From: a virus
Virus record (IMG/VR): IMGVR_UViG_3300038854_000097
Coordinates: 1-23,558 of that record
Direction: 5' to 3' (one strand)
DNA length: 23,558 nt
Shown here: in pieces, positions 15,448 through 23,067 of the stretch
Layout of the letters: every line of letters begins with the position of its first letter
Position numbering within the stretch: position 1 is the stretch's first letter
Notes under the pieces: generated by a model
The model's database searches: none
What the model saw: the letters and a program-made list of their open reading frames with translations, nothing else
Told to the model about the DNA's origin: nothing
Translations under genes and position numbers: made by a program

Positions 15448-15823
15448 ACTTGTTAATGGCGATGAGATAATGGCGAATGTTATCGATGAAGATGAGAACC
15501 ATTATACTATTGATTATCCATTTAAATTCATAGCCCAGCAACATCCTGTATCAGGATACGTTACAACGAGCCTCGTTCGTTGGGTTCCTATGCAAAATTT
15601 TATGATGCAACCACTACGTGTTAAAAAATCTACCATCATCACTGAGGGCAAACTCGCAGATGATATCACAGATTATTATGCGCATGTTCGCTTACAAACC
15701 ACTCGAGAAATAGAAAGTGATGACGAGCAAATAGTTTACGAAGATGATGAAGAGATGACCGAAGAGGAACTCGATGCTCTCGATGAGCTAACGAATCCGG
15801 ATGCAAATACAACGATCCATTAG
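15428..15823 (+). CDS. Small acidic protein with Sm-like N-terminus, unknown function
   Basis: 131 residues. The first about 75 residues look like a small beta-barrel (FYFKLVNGDEIMANVIDEDE, HYTIDYPFKFI, SLVRWVPM), reminiscent of LSm-like domains. The rest is acidic, ending with DDEQIVYEDDEEMTEEELDAL. TGAGGG (15416-15421) lies 6 bases before ATG, so the 20-base overlap with uvsW is plausible. It sits between uvsW and the late sigma gene. A role in RNA binding or transcription is suggested by the fold guess and location only. I do not recognise a named family. Confidence 0.72.
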   Translation: MKPFYFKLVNGDEIMANVIDEDENHYTIDYPFKFIAQQHPVSGYVTTSLVRWVPMQNFMMQPLRVKKSTIITEGKLADDITDYYAHVRLQTTREIESDDEQIVYEDDEEMTEEELDALDELTNPDANTTIH

Positions 15824-15832
15824 GAGATCATT

Positions 15833-16372
15833 ATGGCGAAGAAAAAGAAACAGCACTATGTGAACAACGCAGATTTATTTGATGCGATGGTCGAGTATAA
15901 AAACTCTGTCGCTGAGGCAGAAAAGTTAGGAAATAAAAAACCAAGAGTTCCTATGTTTGTTGGTGAATCTATAATGAAGATCGCTACACACCTTGCGTTT
16001 AGACCGAACTTTGCTAATTATACTTTTCGCGAGGAAATGATTTCTGATGGTATCGAAAACTGTTTACAGTATATCGATAACTTCGATCCGAATAAATCGA
16101 AAAATCCCTTTGCATATTTCACACAGATTATATACTATGCTTTCATACGACGTATACAGAAAGAAAAAAAATATCTGTACACGAAATATGCAGCTATAGA
16201 AAAAGCTAATTTTTTGGATGAGACTAGTGCGCTTCACGACTCAGAAAAAAATTCAGGTGTTAAGTATAACTCCGACATACAATATGGTGAGTGGTCTCAG
16301 GAACAGATGGAACAGTTTATGGCAGACTTCGAAGAAAGTCGTAGGAAAAAACGGAAGAAGAGGGTTGCCTAA
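15833..16372 (+). CDS. 55: Late transcription sigma factor gp55
   Basis: 179 residues, against 185 in T4. Close matches to T4 gp55 include YVNNADLFDAMVEYK (9-23), REEMISDGIENCL (66-78), NFDPNKSKNPFAYFTQI (83-99) and FIRRIQKEKK (104-113), the sigma region 2-like core that reads the late -10 box. T4 gp55 ends with a hydrophobic/acidic motif that binds sliding clamp gp45. Here a similar patch, QFMADFEE (161-168), is followed by a basic tail RRKKRKKR (170-177) absent from T4. It would direct host RNA polymerase to TATAAATA, of which five well-placed copies occur in this window. AGGAG (15822-15826) lies 6 bases before ATG. Confidence 0.93.
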   Translation: MAKKKKQHYVNNADLFDAMVEYKNSVAEAEKLGNKKPRVPMFVGESIMKIATHLAFRPNFANYTFREEMISDGIENCLQYIDNFDPNKSKNPFAYFTQIIYYAFIRRIQKEKKYLYTKYAAIEKANFLDETSALHDSEKNSGVKYNSDIQYGEWSQEQMEQFMADFEESRRKKRKKRVA

Positions 16373-16375
16373 AAT

Positions 16376-17449
16376 ATGAAGATTGCTGTTATAGGTGACC
16401 TACACTGGGGCGCACGTAATGACAATCAAGAGTTTCTAAATTATTTTCAGAGATTCTTTGATAATGTTTTCTTTCCTGAGTTGGAAGAGCGTGGTATCAG
16501 TAATGTTTTACAAGTCGGTGACTTCGTTGATCGTCGTAAATTTATTTCGTTCGTCACGCTAAACCATGTGCGCGAAAAGATATTCGGTGAGTCGCATAAG
16601 CGTGGTATCACTTGGGATATCTTAGTTGGTAATCACGATACACCATACAAAAATACAAATGAAATAAATTCATTACAAGAGTTGTTTTCTCAATATAAAG
16701 GAATCAGCTTTTATCCAGATCCAACTGAAATTAATTTAGATGGTCTTGATATCTTACTGCTGCCTTGGATCAATGCTAGCAACCAAGCAACAAGTATGAA
16801 AGCGATAAATGAAACGAAAGCTCAGGTTGCCTTTGGTCATTTAGAAATCAACGGATTTGAGATGCATCCTGGTGCAGTATGTGACCACGGCATTGAGGCT
16901 TCGATATTCAACAAGTTCGATATGGTTTGCTCAGGTCACTTTCATAAAAAATCAAACTCATCAAATATATTCTACCTCGGAACACCATATCAAATTATGT
17001 GGACCGATTATAATCAGGAAAAAGGATTTTACATCTTTGACACTGATACTCGTGACCTAGAATTTATTCCGAACCCATACACTTTATTTCACAAAGTTTG
17101 GTATGATGATGCAGGTAAAACATTAGAGAAGATACTATCGACCGATCTCGGGCACCTAAGCAAAGCATATGTTAAAGTGATTGTCAAATCAAAGGAGAAC
17201 CCATATTGGTTTGATCTCTTTATGAGCAAGATATATAATCTTGCACCGATTGATGTTTCTATAGTAGACGACCATTATCATTTAGATGAAATATCAGAAG
17301 AAGATCTTGTCTCAGAGGCAGAGGATACATTGACAATCTTATCGAAATATATTAATGAACTTGATTACAGTGTAGATAAGAAAGAACTAGATAATTTGAT
17401 GCGTGGATTATATAATGAAGCTCTGACTCTGGAGACAATATATGATTGA
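16376..17449 (+). CDS. 47: Recombination endonuclease subunit gp47 (SbcD/Mre11-like)
   Basis: 357 residues; T4 gp47 has 339. The metallophosphoesterase motifs are in order: GDLHWG (7-12), GDFVDRR (48-54), GNHD (85-88), GHLE (154-157) and GHFH (187-190). With gp46 it forms the Mre11/Rad50-type complex that resects DNA ends to make 3' tails for recombination-dependent replication and host DNA breakdown. The start lies 3 bases after the gp55 stop, with a purine-rich site (AGAAGAGGG) upstream. Its stop overlaps the gene 46 start by 8 bases, supporting balanced production of the two subunits. Confidence 0.95.
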   Translation: MKIAVIGDLHWGARNDNQEFLNYFQRFFDNVFFPELEERGISNVLQVGDFVDRRKFISFVTLNHVREKIFGESHKRGITWDILVGNHDTPYKNTNEINSLQELFSQYKGISFYPDPTEINLDGLDILLLPWINASNQATSMKAINETKAQVAFGHLEINGFEMHPGAVCDHGIEASIFNKFDMVCSGHFHKKSNSSNIFYLGTPYQIMWTDYNQEKGFYIFDTDTRDLEFIPNPYTLFHKVWYDDAGKTLEKILSTDLGHLSKAYVKVIVKSKENPYWFDLFMSKIYNLAPIDVSIVDDHYHLDEISEEDLVSEAEDTLTILSKYINELDYSVDKKELDNLMRGLYNEALTLETIYD

Positions 17450-19148
17450 GTTCCACTTCGTTCGCTGGAAAAATTTTCTATCAACTGGTAATGTTTTCAC
17501 TGAGGTTGATCTCCACCTCCATGATACCACTCTGATAACAGGAGAAAATGGTGCAGGAAAATCTACCATACTCGATGCACTATGTTTCGGGTTGTATGGT
17601 AAACCTTTCAGAAAAGTCAAAAAGAACCAACTCATAAACTCTGTCAACAATGGTGGTACAGTTGTAGAAGTTGAGTTTATGATAAATGGTAATGATTATA
17701 AAATTGTGCGTGGTATAAAACCTGCAATCTTAGACATATATCAAAATGGTAAACCTAAAGATCAAGCTGCTAATGTTCGTGACTCACAAGAGGATATCGA
17801 AAAAAATATATTGAGAATGAATCAGAAGTCATTCACTCAAATGGTCATATTAGGATCCTCATCATTTATACCTTTCATGCAGCTTTCTACACATGTTCGG
17901 CGCGAGGTTATCGAGGACTTGTTAGATATCGGTGTGTTTTCTACTATGTCTGCATTACTGAAAGATAGAACGAGTGATAACAAACAAACACTCGCACTAA
18001 CAGAAAAAGAAATACATGGTATCGACTCGATGATCGATATGCAAAAAGAGCAAAGCAAGTTCGACGAGGAGCGGCGAAAGTCCGAACTAGAAAGATGCGA
18101 AACGCGCATAGGTGAGATCGACTCAAACATAAAAAAAGTCGATGAGGATATTGAGGATATCAACAGCCAGATCACTGAACTCTATAACCAAATATCTGAT
18201 GAGTCTAAGGTACATAAAAAATCAGATCGAATTTTAAAGCTCGAAACTGATTTAGATAAAAAGAAAAAGAACGCATTAAAGGTAATAGATTTTTATAATA
18301 ATAATGATAACTGCCCAACCTGCACTCAAAAGATTAGTGATGAAATCAAATTAGAAAAAATTAAGGAACGAAACGATACTATCGCTGAGCTTGATGATGG
18401 TATTGAAAAGCTAGCAAAAGAAATCGAAAAGATAAATGTTAGGACAAATGAAATTAAGAAACTGCGTGAGGTTATCGAAAATAAAGAAACCGATCTTGTT
18501 AGAAGCAAACAAGCTAAGACGGCAGATGAGCGTGAGCGTTCTCTACTGTTTGGTAAAATCAAAGATCTTAACAACGAAGAGTTTACGCATACTGCAGATA
18601 AGCTGCTCGAACTCAATGAACAAAAATCAAAAAAGCTATCGGAGAAGGAGGGTCTTCTCAATAAGAAACAGATGTTCGAAATAGCTACATTGATTTTAAA
18701 AGACAGTGGGATCAAAGCGAAAATCATTAAGCAGTATGTACCAATCATAAATCAGCTGGTCAACAAATATCTAGCAGCTATGGACTTCTTCGTCAAGTTT
18801 GAACTTGATGAAAACTTCAGTGAAAAGATTCTATCACGGCATCGCGATGATTTTAGTTATGATTCTTTCAGTGAGGGTGAAAAGATGCGTATCGACTTGT
18901 CATTACTTTTCACTTGGCGCACCATAGCTAAAATGAAAAACAGTGCTAGCACGAACCTCTTGATTCTCGATGAGGTGTTTGATGCATCACTCGATACTAA
19001 TGGTTGTGATGAGTTCCTTAAAATACTAGAAAAGCTCGAAAGCTCAAATGTATTCGTGATATCTCACAAAGCAGATATTATGCAAGATAAGTTTCATAAT
19101 CACATAAGGTTTGAAAAATATAAAAATTTCTCGAGGATAGCAGCATGA
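17442..19148 (+). CDS. 46: Recombination endonuclease subunit gp46 (SbcC/Rad50-like ATPase)
   Basis: 568 residues, close to 560 in T4. Walker A is GENGAGKS (34-41). Long coiled coils flank a zinc hook CPTC (291-294), where Rad50 dimers join. The ABC signature SEGEKMRIDL (near 475) and Walker B LLILDEVFDASLD follow. It pairs with gp47, and ATP hydrolysis controls access of DNA to the nuclease. GGAG (17431-17434) precedes the ATG by 7 bases. Its stop overlaps the start of the first accessory gene (ATGA at 19145), so the cassette downstream appears to be translationally coupled to a core replication gene. Confidence 0.96.
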   Translation: MIEFHFVRWKNFLSTGNVFTEVDLHLHDTTLITGENGAGKSTILDALCFGLYGKPFRKVKKNQLINSVNNGGTVVEVEFMINGNDYKIVRGIKPAILDIYQNGKPKDQAANVRDSQEDIEKNILRMNQKSFTQMVILGSSSFIPFMQLSTHVRREVIEDLLDIGVFSTMSALLKDRTSDNKQTLALTEKEIHGIDSMIDMQKEQSKFDEERRKSELERCETRIGEIDSNIKKVDEDIEDINSQITELYNQISDESKVHKKSDRILKLETDLDKKKKNALKVIDFYNNNDNCPTCTQKISDEIKLEKIKERNDTIAELDDGIEKLAKEIEKINVRTNEIKKLREVIENKETDLVRSKQAKTADERERSLLFGKIKDLNNEEFTHTADKLLELNEQKSKKLSEKEGLLNKKQMFEIATLILKDSGIKAKIIKQYVPIINQLVNKYLAAMDFFVKFELDENFSEKILSRHRDDFSYDSFSEGEKMRIDLSLLFTWRTIAKMKNSASTNLLILDEVFDASLDTNGCDEFLKILEKLESSNVFVISHKADIMQDKFHNHIRFEKYKNFSRIAA

Positions 19149-19804
19149 AATTTGTAGATTTAAAAAGAGAAGGATATTTGTTTGGGCAGATTCCGATAAA
19201 CCTATACAAAGAAATAGATGCTGAAATACAAGAACTTCTCGATACCAACTTTAATGGGGCAGAAACATTTGCCGATAGATTAGCTGGTGCGCTTGAGCAT
19301 GAGTACCTTTTATGGAAATCACACGTAGCAATGGAAGAATTTATAAACTCTGTTGCCGGAGAATATTTCAAAAACAGTATGTGGTTTGACCCTATAGGTA
19401 AAAAATTAAACTTAGATAGATATTGGTGTAACTTTCAAAAGAAAAATGAATACAACCCCATACACACCCACAGTGGACATTTGAGTTTTGTCATTTGGCA
19501 TAAAATTCCTTATGATGCTGCAGAAGAAGCGATGGCACCGAACAGGCGGCAGATAAACGGGAATCCTCTAGATTTATTTCAGTTCGTATTTCCAGATGCA
19601 CATGCGAAGGGTGGTGTGAATAATCACAACCTACAGATAGACAAATCTTTTGAGGGAATGTTTGCACTATTTTCAAATGATCTCTCTCATGTTGTTTACC
19701 CATTTTACACAAGTGATGAATGGAGGATATCTCTCTCGGGGAACTTAACTGTCAGAGATGAGAGCAATGAAATAATTAGATATGTTGGGAGATCTGAGCA
19801 ATGA
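19145..19804 (+). CDS. Putative 2OG-Fe(II) oxygenase
   Basis: 219 residues. The central segment RYWCNFQKKNEYNPIHTHSGHLSFVIWHKIP (92-122) resembles phage 2OG-Fe(II) oxygenases, whose consensus is an Asn/Tyr-rich strand followed by H-x-H and a hydrophobic strand. Candidate metal ligands are H107, H109 and the distal H182 in FSNDLSHVVYPF. R194 in WRISLSGN would bind 2-oxoglutarate. Such enzymes are common in marine T4-like phages; substrates are mostly unknown. The ATG overlaps the gp46 stop, and its own stop overlaps the cupin gene by 4 bases. Being first in the sugar cassette, it may tailor the sugar or a protein. The exact ligand set is uncertain because an H-x-D pair is not obvious. Confidence 0.65.
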   Translation: MKFVDLKREGYLFGQIPINLYKEIDAEIQELLDTNFNGAETFADRLAGALEHEYLLWKSHVAMEEFINSVAGEYFKNSMWFDPIGKKLNLDRYWCNFQKKNEYNPIHTHSGHLSFVIWHKIPYDAAEEAMAPNRRQINGNPLDLFQFVFPDAHAKGGVNNHNLQIDKSFEGMFALFSNDLSHVVYPFYTSDEWRISLSGNLTVRDESNEIIRYVGRSEQ

Positions 19805-20229
19805 TTGAAATAAAAGGTCATGACCGTAAACTATTACACATCGTGTATAGGCTATTTGATTTGAAAGTAGCGAAACGGCACGAGGTCATAGATGCAAATA
19901 ATTTTCTACAGCTTGCTGCTTTAAATATGCCAAAGGGTAAAACATTTGAGCCTCATAAACATATTTGGAAAGACGGTGAGAGAGAAGTTATAGCGCAAGA
20001 AGCGTGGGTGGTTATAAAGGGAAAGGTCGAGGTTTCTTATTTCAATGAGCTAGGATACCCCATACAGAAAGAAATACTCGAGGAGGGTGATGTATCGATA
20101 ACACTTCATGGTGGTCACACATATACTATTCTCGAAGATGCATTAGTTTATGAGTTCAAAACAGGTCCATATACTGGCCAAGAAAATGATAAGATATTTT
20201 TGAAAGAGCTAGATTATCCAATATTATGA
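19801..20229 (+). CDS. Cupin-domain protein of sugar cluster type
   Basis: 142 residues forming a single cupin barrel. PHKH (51-54), E67 in AQEAWVVIKGKVEV and H106 in LHGGHTYTI are the expected metal ligands. The end carries YEFKTGPYTGQENDK (117-131), a pattern I associate with cupins in bacterial surface-sugar clusters. Possible roles are a sugar-nucleotide isomerase, as in FdtA-type cupins, or a metal-dependent binding protein. No substrate can be named. It is joined by ATGA overlaps to the oxygenase gene before it and the glycosyltransferase gene after it. Confidence 0.72.
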   Translation: MIEIKGHDRKLLHIVYRLFDLKVAKRHEVIDANNFLQLAALNMPKGKTFEPHKHIWKDGEREVIAQEAWVVIKGKVEVSYFNELGYPIQKEILEEGDVSITLHGGHTYTILEDALVYEFKTGPYTGQENDKIFLKELDYPIL

Positions 20230-20921
20230 CAAACGTGACTATTCGAGGTGGTATAGGAACTCAGGTTCTTGGCTTTGTTATAAACTTAGCAAGGTATGGT
20301 GATAAGATAACTTCCGTGTCGTACAACACTGGTAACTATCCTGCTGAGCAAAAAAAGATAATGAAAGCTGGTTCAGTTCAGGAATATATAGACAAGTGTT
20401 TGGATATTATATTTCCGATAGAATACAATAATGTTCCGAATGGTAAAACTATTTTGAATGATGAATCTATAGAGCATGCGCTGAAGAACATTACAAGAGC
20501 CATATTTTTTGCAGGTCCGAAAAGAGCTGAGGGTTTTGATAGACCCATTCTACATGTGCGTAAACACGATTATGATACATTATCAGACCAAAGTTATTTT
20601 GATTTGATAACAAAGTATGATTGCGAAAATATAGTCACAGACAGTGTCGACCACTGCAAAAAGTTCGGTCTGAACTACACAGATGAACCTGAAAATACTA
20701 TCGGTGACTGGCTTAAACTCGCCAACTCTCGCACTACTTGTGTTGGACCGTTTTCTACATTTACTCTCATGGCAGCATATTTTAATCCAGCACTCGAACT
20801 AAAGGTTGTCGAACCTCAAGAGGCGAACGGTCATGTTTGGGGTGGGAACGAGCGTATTGAGTCAGGTAAGAGGCATCTTGCTTTATTTGTTAAACATCTA
20901 TCGAATGTGAGCTACGCATGA
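20226..20921 (+). CDS. GT11-like (fucosyltransferase-related) glycosyltransferase
   Basis: 231 residues; GT11 enzymes are usually about 290. The N-terminus TIRGGIGTQVLGF (5-17) parallels the GGLGNQ-type start of alpha-1,2-fucosyltransferases. LHVRKHDY (109-116) parallels their HxRRGDY nucleotide-binding motif, with K-H replacing R-G. The C-terminal GDWLKLANSRTTCVGPFSTF (160-179) parallels the conserved region ending in the SSFSWW motif. These enzymes take GDP-6-deoxyhexoses, which fits the GDP-mannose dehydratase two genes on from its partner formyltransferase. It is linked by 4-base overlaps to the cupin and formyltransferase genes. The family call rests on three short motifs, so it is moderate; acceptor and donor are inferred. 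Confidence 0.6.
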   Translation: MTNVTIRGGIGTQVLGFVINLARYGDKITSVSYNTGNYPAEQKKIMKAGSVQEYIDKCLDIIFPIEYNNVPNGKTILNDESIEHALKNITRAIFFAGPKRAEGFDRPILHVRKHDYDTLSDQSYFDLITKYDCENIVTDSVDHCKKFGLNYTDEPENTIGDWLKLANSRTTCVGPFSTFTLMAAYFNPALELKVVEPQEANGHVWGGNERIESGKRHLALFVKHLSNVSYA

Positions 20922-21538
20922 AAATATTATTTTTTGGTGGTCGTTGTGATTTTTCGAAAGAAGCATATAACCACCTGACAGCTAAAGGTCACGATGTGAA
21001 GAGTGAGTGGGCTGCGAAACGTGGACAAAAAGTATCACAGGCTGCTCTCGAGTGGGAAGGTGATCTAATCATCTCTTTTCTGAACTATACTATTTTGCCG
21101 AAAGAAATACTGGAAAAAGCACCTGCTATAAATTTTCATCCCGGACCGCCTGAACATCCGGGAAGTGGCTGTATGAGCTGGGGATTATATGAAGGTCAAA
21201 AAATATATGGTGTCACTGTTCATGAAGTAAATGAAAAAGTCGACGCTGGCAAAATATTGAAGGTTCGGCGGTTTGATATTTCCGACTGTGAATCAAGAGA
21301 ACAACTCGAACACAGAGCTAAAACTGAGTTGCTCACACTTTTCTATGAGCATACTGAGTACACAAAGTGGCCACGTGAGGCGAGGAAGATTAGTGAAATA
21401 GACGAAATGGCTGAAATAGATAGTGATGAAAGGTATACAGAAGTTCTCAGTAGGATTCGAGCTTTTCATACAGAAAAACATCCAGTTCACATAATGATTG
21501 GTGATAAGAGGTTTGAATATGTTCCAGAAAGTGACTGA
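20918..21538 (+). CDS. N10-formyl-THF-dependent formyltransferase, probably sugar N-formyltransferase
   Basis: 206 residues. The formyl_trans_N fold is recognised by AINFHPGPPEHPGSG (70-84), MSWGLYEG (86-93) and YGVTVHEVNEKVDAGKIL (97-114). The usual catalytic Asn-His-Asp set maps to N72, H74 and D109. It is too short to be a methionyl-tRNA formyltransferase (about 310 residues), which also has a C-terminal tRNA-binding domain. Similar single-domain enzymes formylate amino sugars, for example Brucella WbkC in N-formylperosamine synthesis. The DegT-like and GMD genes follow directly, giving a coherent pathway. ATGA overlap with the glycosyltransferase gene. Formyltransferase is well supported; the sugar substrate is inferred. 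Confidence 0.8.
   Translation: MKILFFGGRCDFSKEAYNHLTAKGHDVKSEWAAKRGQKVSQAALEWEGDLIISFLNYTILPKEILEKAPAINFHPGPPEHPGSGCMSWGLYEGQKIYGVTVHEVNEKVDAGKILKVRRFDISDCESREQLEHRAKTELLTLFYEHTEYTKWPREARKISEIDEMAEIDSDERYTEVLSRIRAFHTEKHPVHIMIGDKRFEYVPESD
21506..21511 (+). promoter_or_regulatory. Ribosome binding site fixing the aminotransferase start
   Basis: AAGAGG lies 7 bases before ATG 21519. An upstream in-frame TTG (21498) has no such site and would need a rare start codon, so 21519 is chosen. Confidence 0.65.
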
Positions 21539-22109
21539 GTTTGAAAAAAGGGTCGCCGAGTTCTTCGGTGCGCCATATGCTGTCGCAGTGGATTCATGCA
21601 CCCATGGGGTAGAACTTTGCCTGAGGTATAAAAACTCATCATACATGTTCGTTCCTGTTCACACATACCTATCAATCCCTATGTTAGCTAAAAAACTCAA
21701 CATACAGTTTTATTGGTCTAATGAGCCATGGGAAAACTATTATGAAATTATAGATAAAATATACGACGCTGCAGTTTTATGGGAGCGCGATAGCTATATT
21801 CCAGGAACGATGATGTCACTCAGTTTTCAATTTCAAAAACATCTCAGCCTTGGCAGAGGTGGTATGATACTGCTTGATGATAAAGAAGCTCATGAAGAGC
21901 TGATTCGTATGAGTTATGATGGTCGTGACCGCGATATGCCTTGGCGTGATCAGAATGTCAAAACACATGGATATCATTATTATATGACACCTGAAACTGC
22001 GATCACCGGAATAGAACGATTGGAAGATGCTATAAATAGAAAGCCGAAACAGTGGGTCATGAGTGATTGGCCAAATTTATCTTTGATGGAGGTATTTCGT
22101 AATGGCTAA
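21519..22109 (+). CDS. Shortened DegT/DnrJ/EryC1 (PLP) aminotransferase
   Basis: 196 residues from ATG 21519; family members have about 370. The N-terminal pattern FEKRVAEFFGAPYAVAVDSC (8-27) is the phosphate-binding start of the family. DAA at 83-85 gives the PLP-pyridine aspartate, and SFQFQKHLSLGRGG (102-115) carries K107 as the Schiff-base lysine. TPETAITGIERLEDA (157-171) matches the region before the small domain. The stretch between the Asp-binding strand and DAA is compressed, and the C-terminal about 100-120 residues of the small domain are missing, with no frameshift visible. A sugar C4-aminotransferase role like perosamine synthase fits the neighbours, but activity of so short a form is unproven. 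It overlaps both neighbours (20 and 8 bases). Confidence 0.75.
   Translation: MFQKVTEFEKRVAEFFGAPYAVAVDSCTHGVELCLRYKNSSYMFVPVHTYLSIPMLAKKLNIQFYWSNEPWENYYEIIDKIYDAAVLWERDSYIPGTMMSLSFQFQKHLSLGRGGMILLDDKEAHEELIRMSYDGRDRDMPWRDQNVKTHGYHYYMTPETAITGIERLEDAINRKPKQWVMSDWPNLSLMEVFRNG
22031..22038 (+). promoter_or_regulatory. Possible internal late promoter before gmd
   Basis: TATAAATA lies within the aminotransferase gene and ends 63 bases before the gmd ATG, the same spacing as the box before gene 18. It also encodes residues AIN of the protein, so chance in AT-rich coding DNA cannot be excluded. Confidence 0.35.
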
Positions 22110-23067
22110 AGCATTAATCACAGGTATCAGTGGACAAGATGGGAGTTATCTAACCGAGTATCTTCTAGAACTAGGATACGATGTCTACGGTATAGTTCGC
22201 CGCCATAGTGTCGCAGAAAATCAAAGCGCAAGGTTGGTTGATACCAATCACAAAATTAAAACATTCTATGGTGACCTGACCGATGAGTTATCTCTTTATC
22301 GGATTGTTGAAGAGGTAAAGCCAGACGAGGTTTACAATCTCGCTGCTATGAGTCATGTGCGAATCAGCACCGATATGCCAGCTTTCACGATAAAAACTAA
22401 CTCGCTGGGTGTTCTAAATATGCTAGAGGTGGTGCGAACAGTTGTACCGAAAGCAAGGTTCTATCAAGCATCATCAAGTGAGATGTTTGGTAACTCTATC
22501 GAGCCAGGAGGTATGCAAACTCTAACGACTCCGATGCATCCTGTCAGCCCATACGGTTGTTCAAAGGTATTAGGATACAATTTGGTTCGGCATTATCGTA
22601 ATGGTTTCAAAATGCATGCTTGTAATGGTATCTTGTTCAATCACGAGTCACCTCGTCGGGGAACGAACTTCGTAACTAACAAGGTTGTAAAAACTGCGGT
22701 TCAGATCAAGAAGGGTATGGTCGACAAACTCGAGCTAGGAAATATGGATAGTTGCCGCGATTGGGGTCACAGTTATGATTACGTTCGGGGAATGCATAAG
22801 ATAATTAATCACGAGGTTCCAGATGACTTCATTATCGCCACTGGTGACACTTACTCTGTTAGAGATATGTGTGATCATGTTTTTTCTCGTCTCGATATGG
22901 ATTATAAAGATTACGTGGTCCAAAATCCGAAGTATATGCGACCGGAAGAGCTGAAGTATCTTCGGGGCGATTCGTCTAAGATTCGTGAAACTTTGGGTTG
23001 GGAGCCGACTTATACGTTTGCCTCTATGCTAGATGAGATGATTGAACATTGGATGGAAAAGATATGA
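22102..23067 (+). CDS. gmd: GDP-mannose 4,6-dehydratase
   Basis: 321 residues; the family is usually about 345-370. It is an extended short-chain dehydrogenase. ITGISGQDGSYL (6-17) binds NADP, SSEMFG (125-130) is the GMD-specific active-site strand, and Y151 and K155 in PYGCSK form the catalytic pair. FNHESPRRGTNFVTNKV (179-195) is the signature of GMD substrate binding. It converts GDP-D-mannose to GDP-4-keto-6-deoxy-D-mannose, the precursor of GDP-fucose, GDP-rhamnose and GDP-perosamine. No fucose synthase (fcl) is seen here, so amination by the preceding DegT protein is the likelier next step. GGAGG (22088-22092) precedes the ATG, which overlaps the aminotransferase stop by 8 bases. Confidence 0.95.
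   Translation: MAKALITGISGQDGSYLTEYLLELGYDVYGIVRRHSVAENQSARLVDTNHKIKTFYGDLTDELSLYRIVEEVKPDEVYNLAAMSHVRISTDMPAFTIKTNSLGVLNMLEVVRTVVPKARFYQASSSEMFGNSIEPGGMQTLTTPMHPVSPYGCSKVLGYNLVRHYRNGFKMHACNGILFNHESPRRGTNFVTNKVVKTAVQIKKGMVDKLELGNMDSCRDWGHSYDYVRGMHKIINHEVPDDFIIATGDTYSVRDMCDHVFSRLDMDYKDYVVQNPKYMRPEELKYLRGDSSKIRETLGWEPTYTFASMLDEMIEHWMEKI

Noticed and set aside
18326-18748. 140-codon minus-strand Ser/Leu-rich frame over gene 46
   Set aside because: Antisense of Lys/Glu-rich coiled-coil codons commonly yields Ser/Phe/Leu-rich false proteins; gene 46 motifs lie on the plus strand.
21498-21518. TTG start for the DegT-like gene
   Set aside because: It needs a rare start codon; ATG 21519 has AAGAGG at good spacing, and the family alignment begins just after it.
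20918-21538. Methionyl-tRNA formyltransferase
   Set aside because: Too short and without a C-terminal tRNA-binding domain; neighbours point to a sugar substrate.
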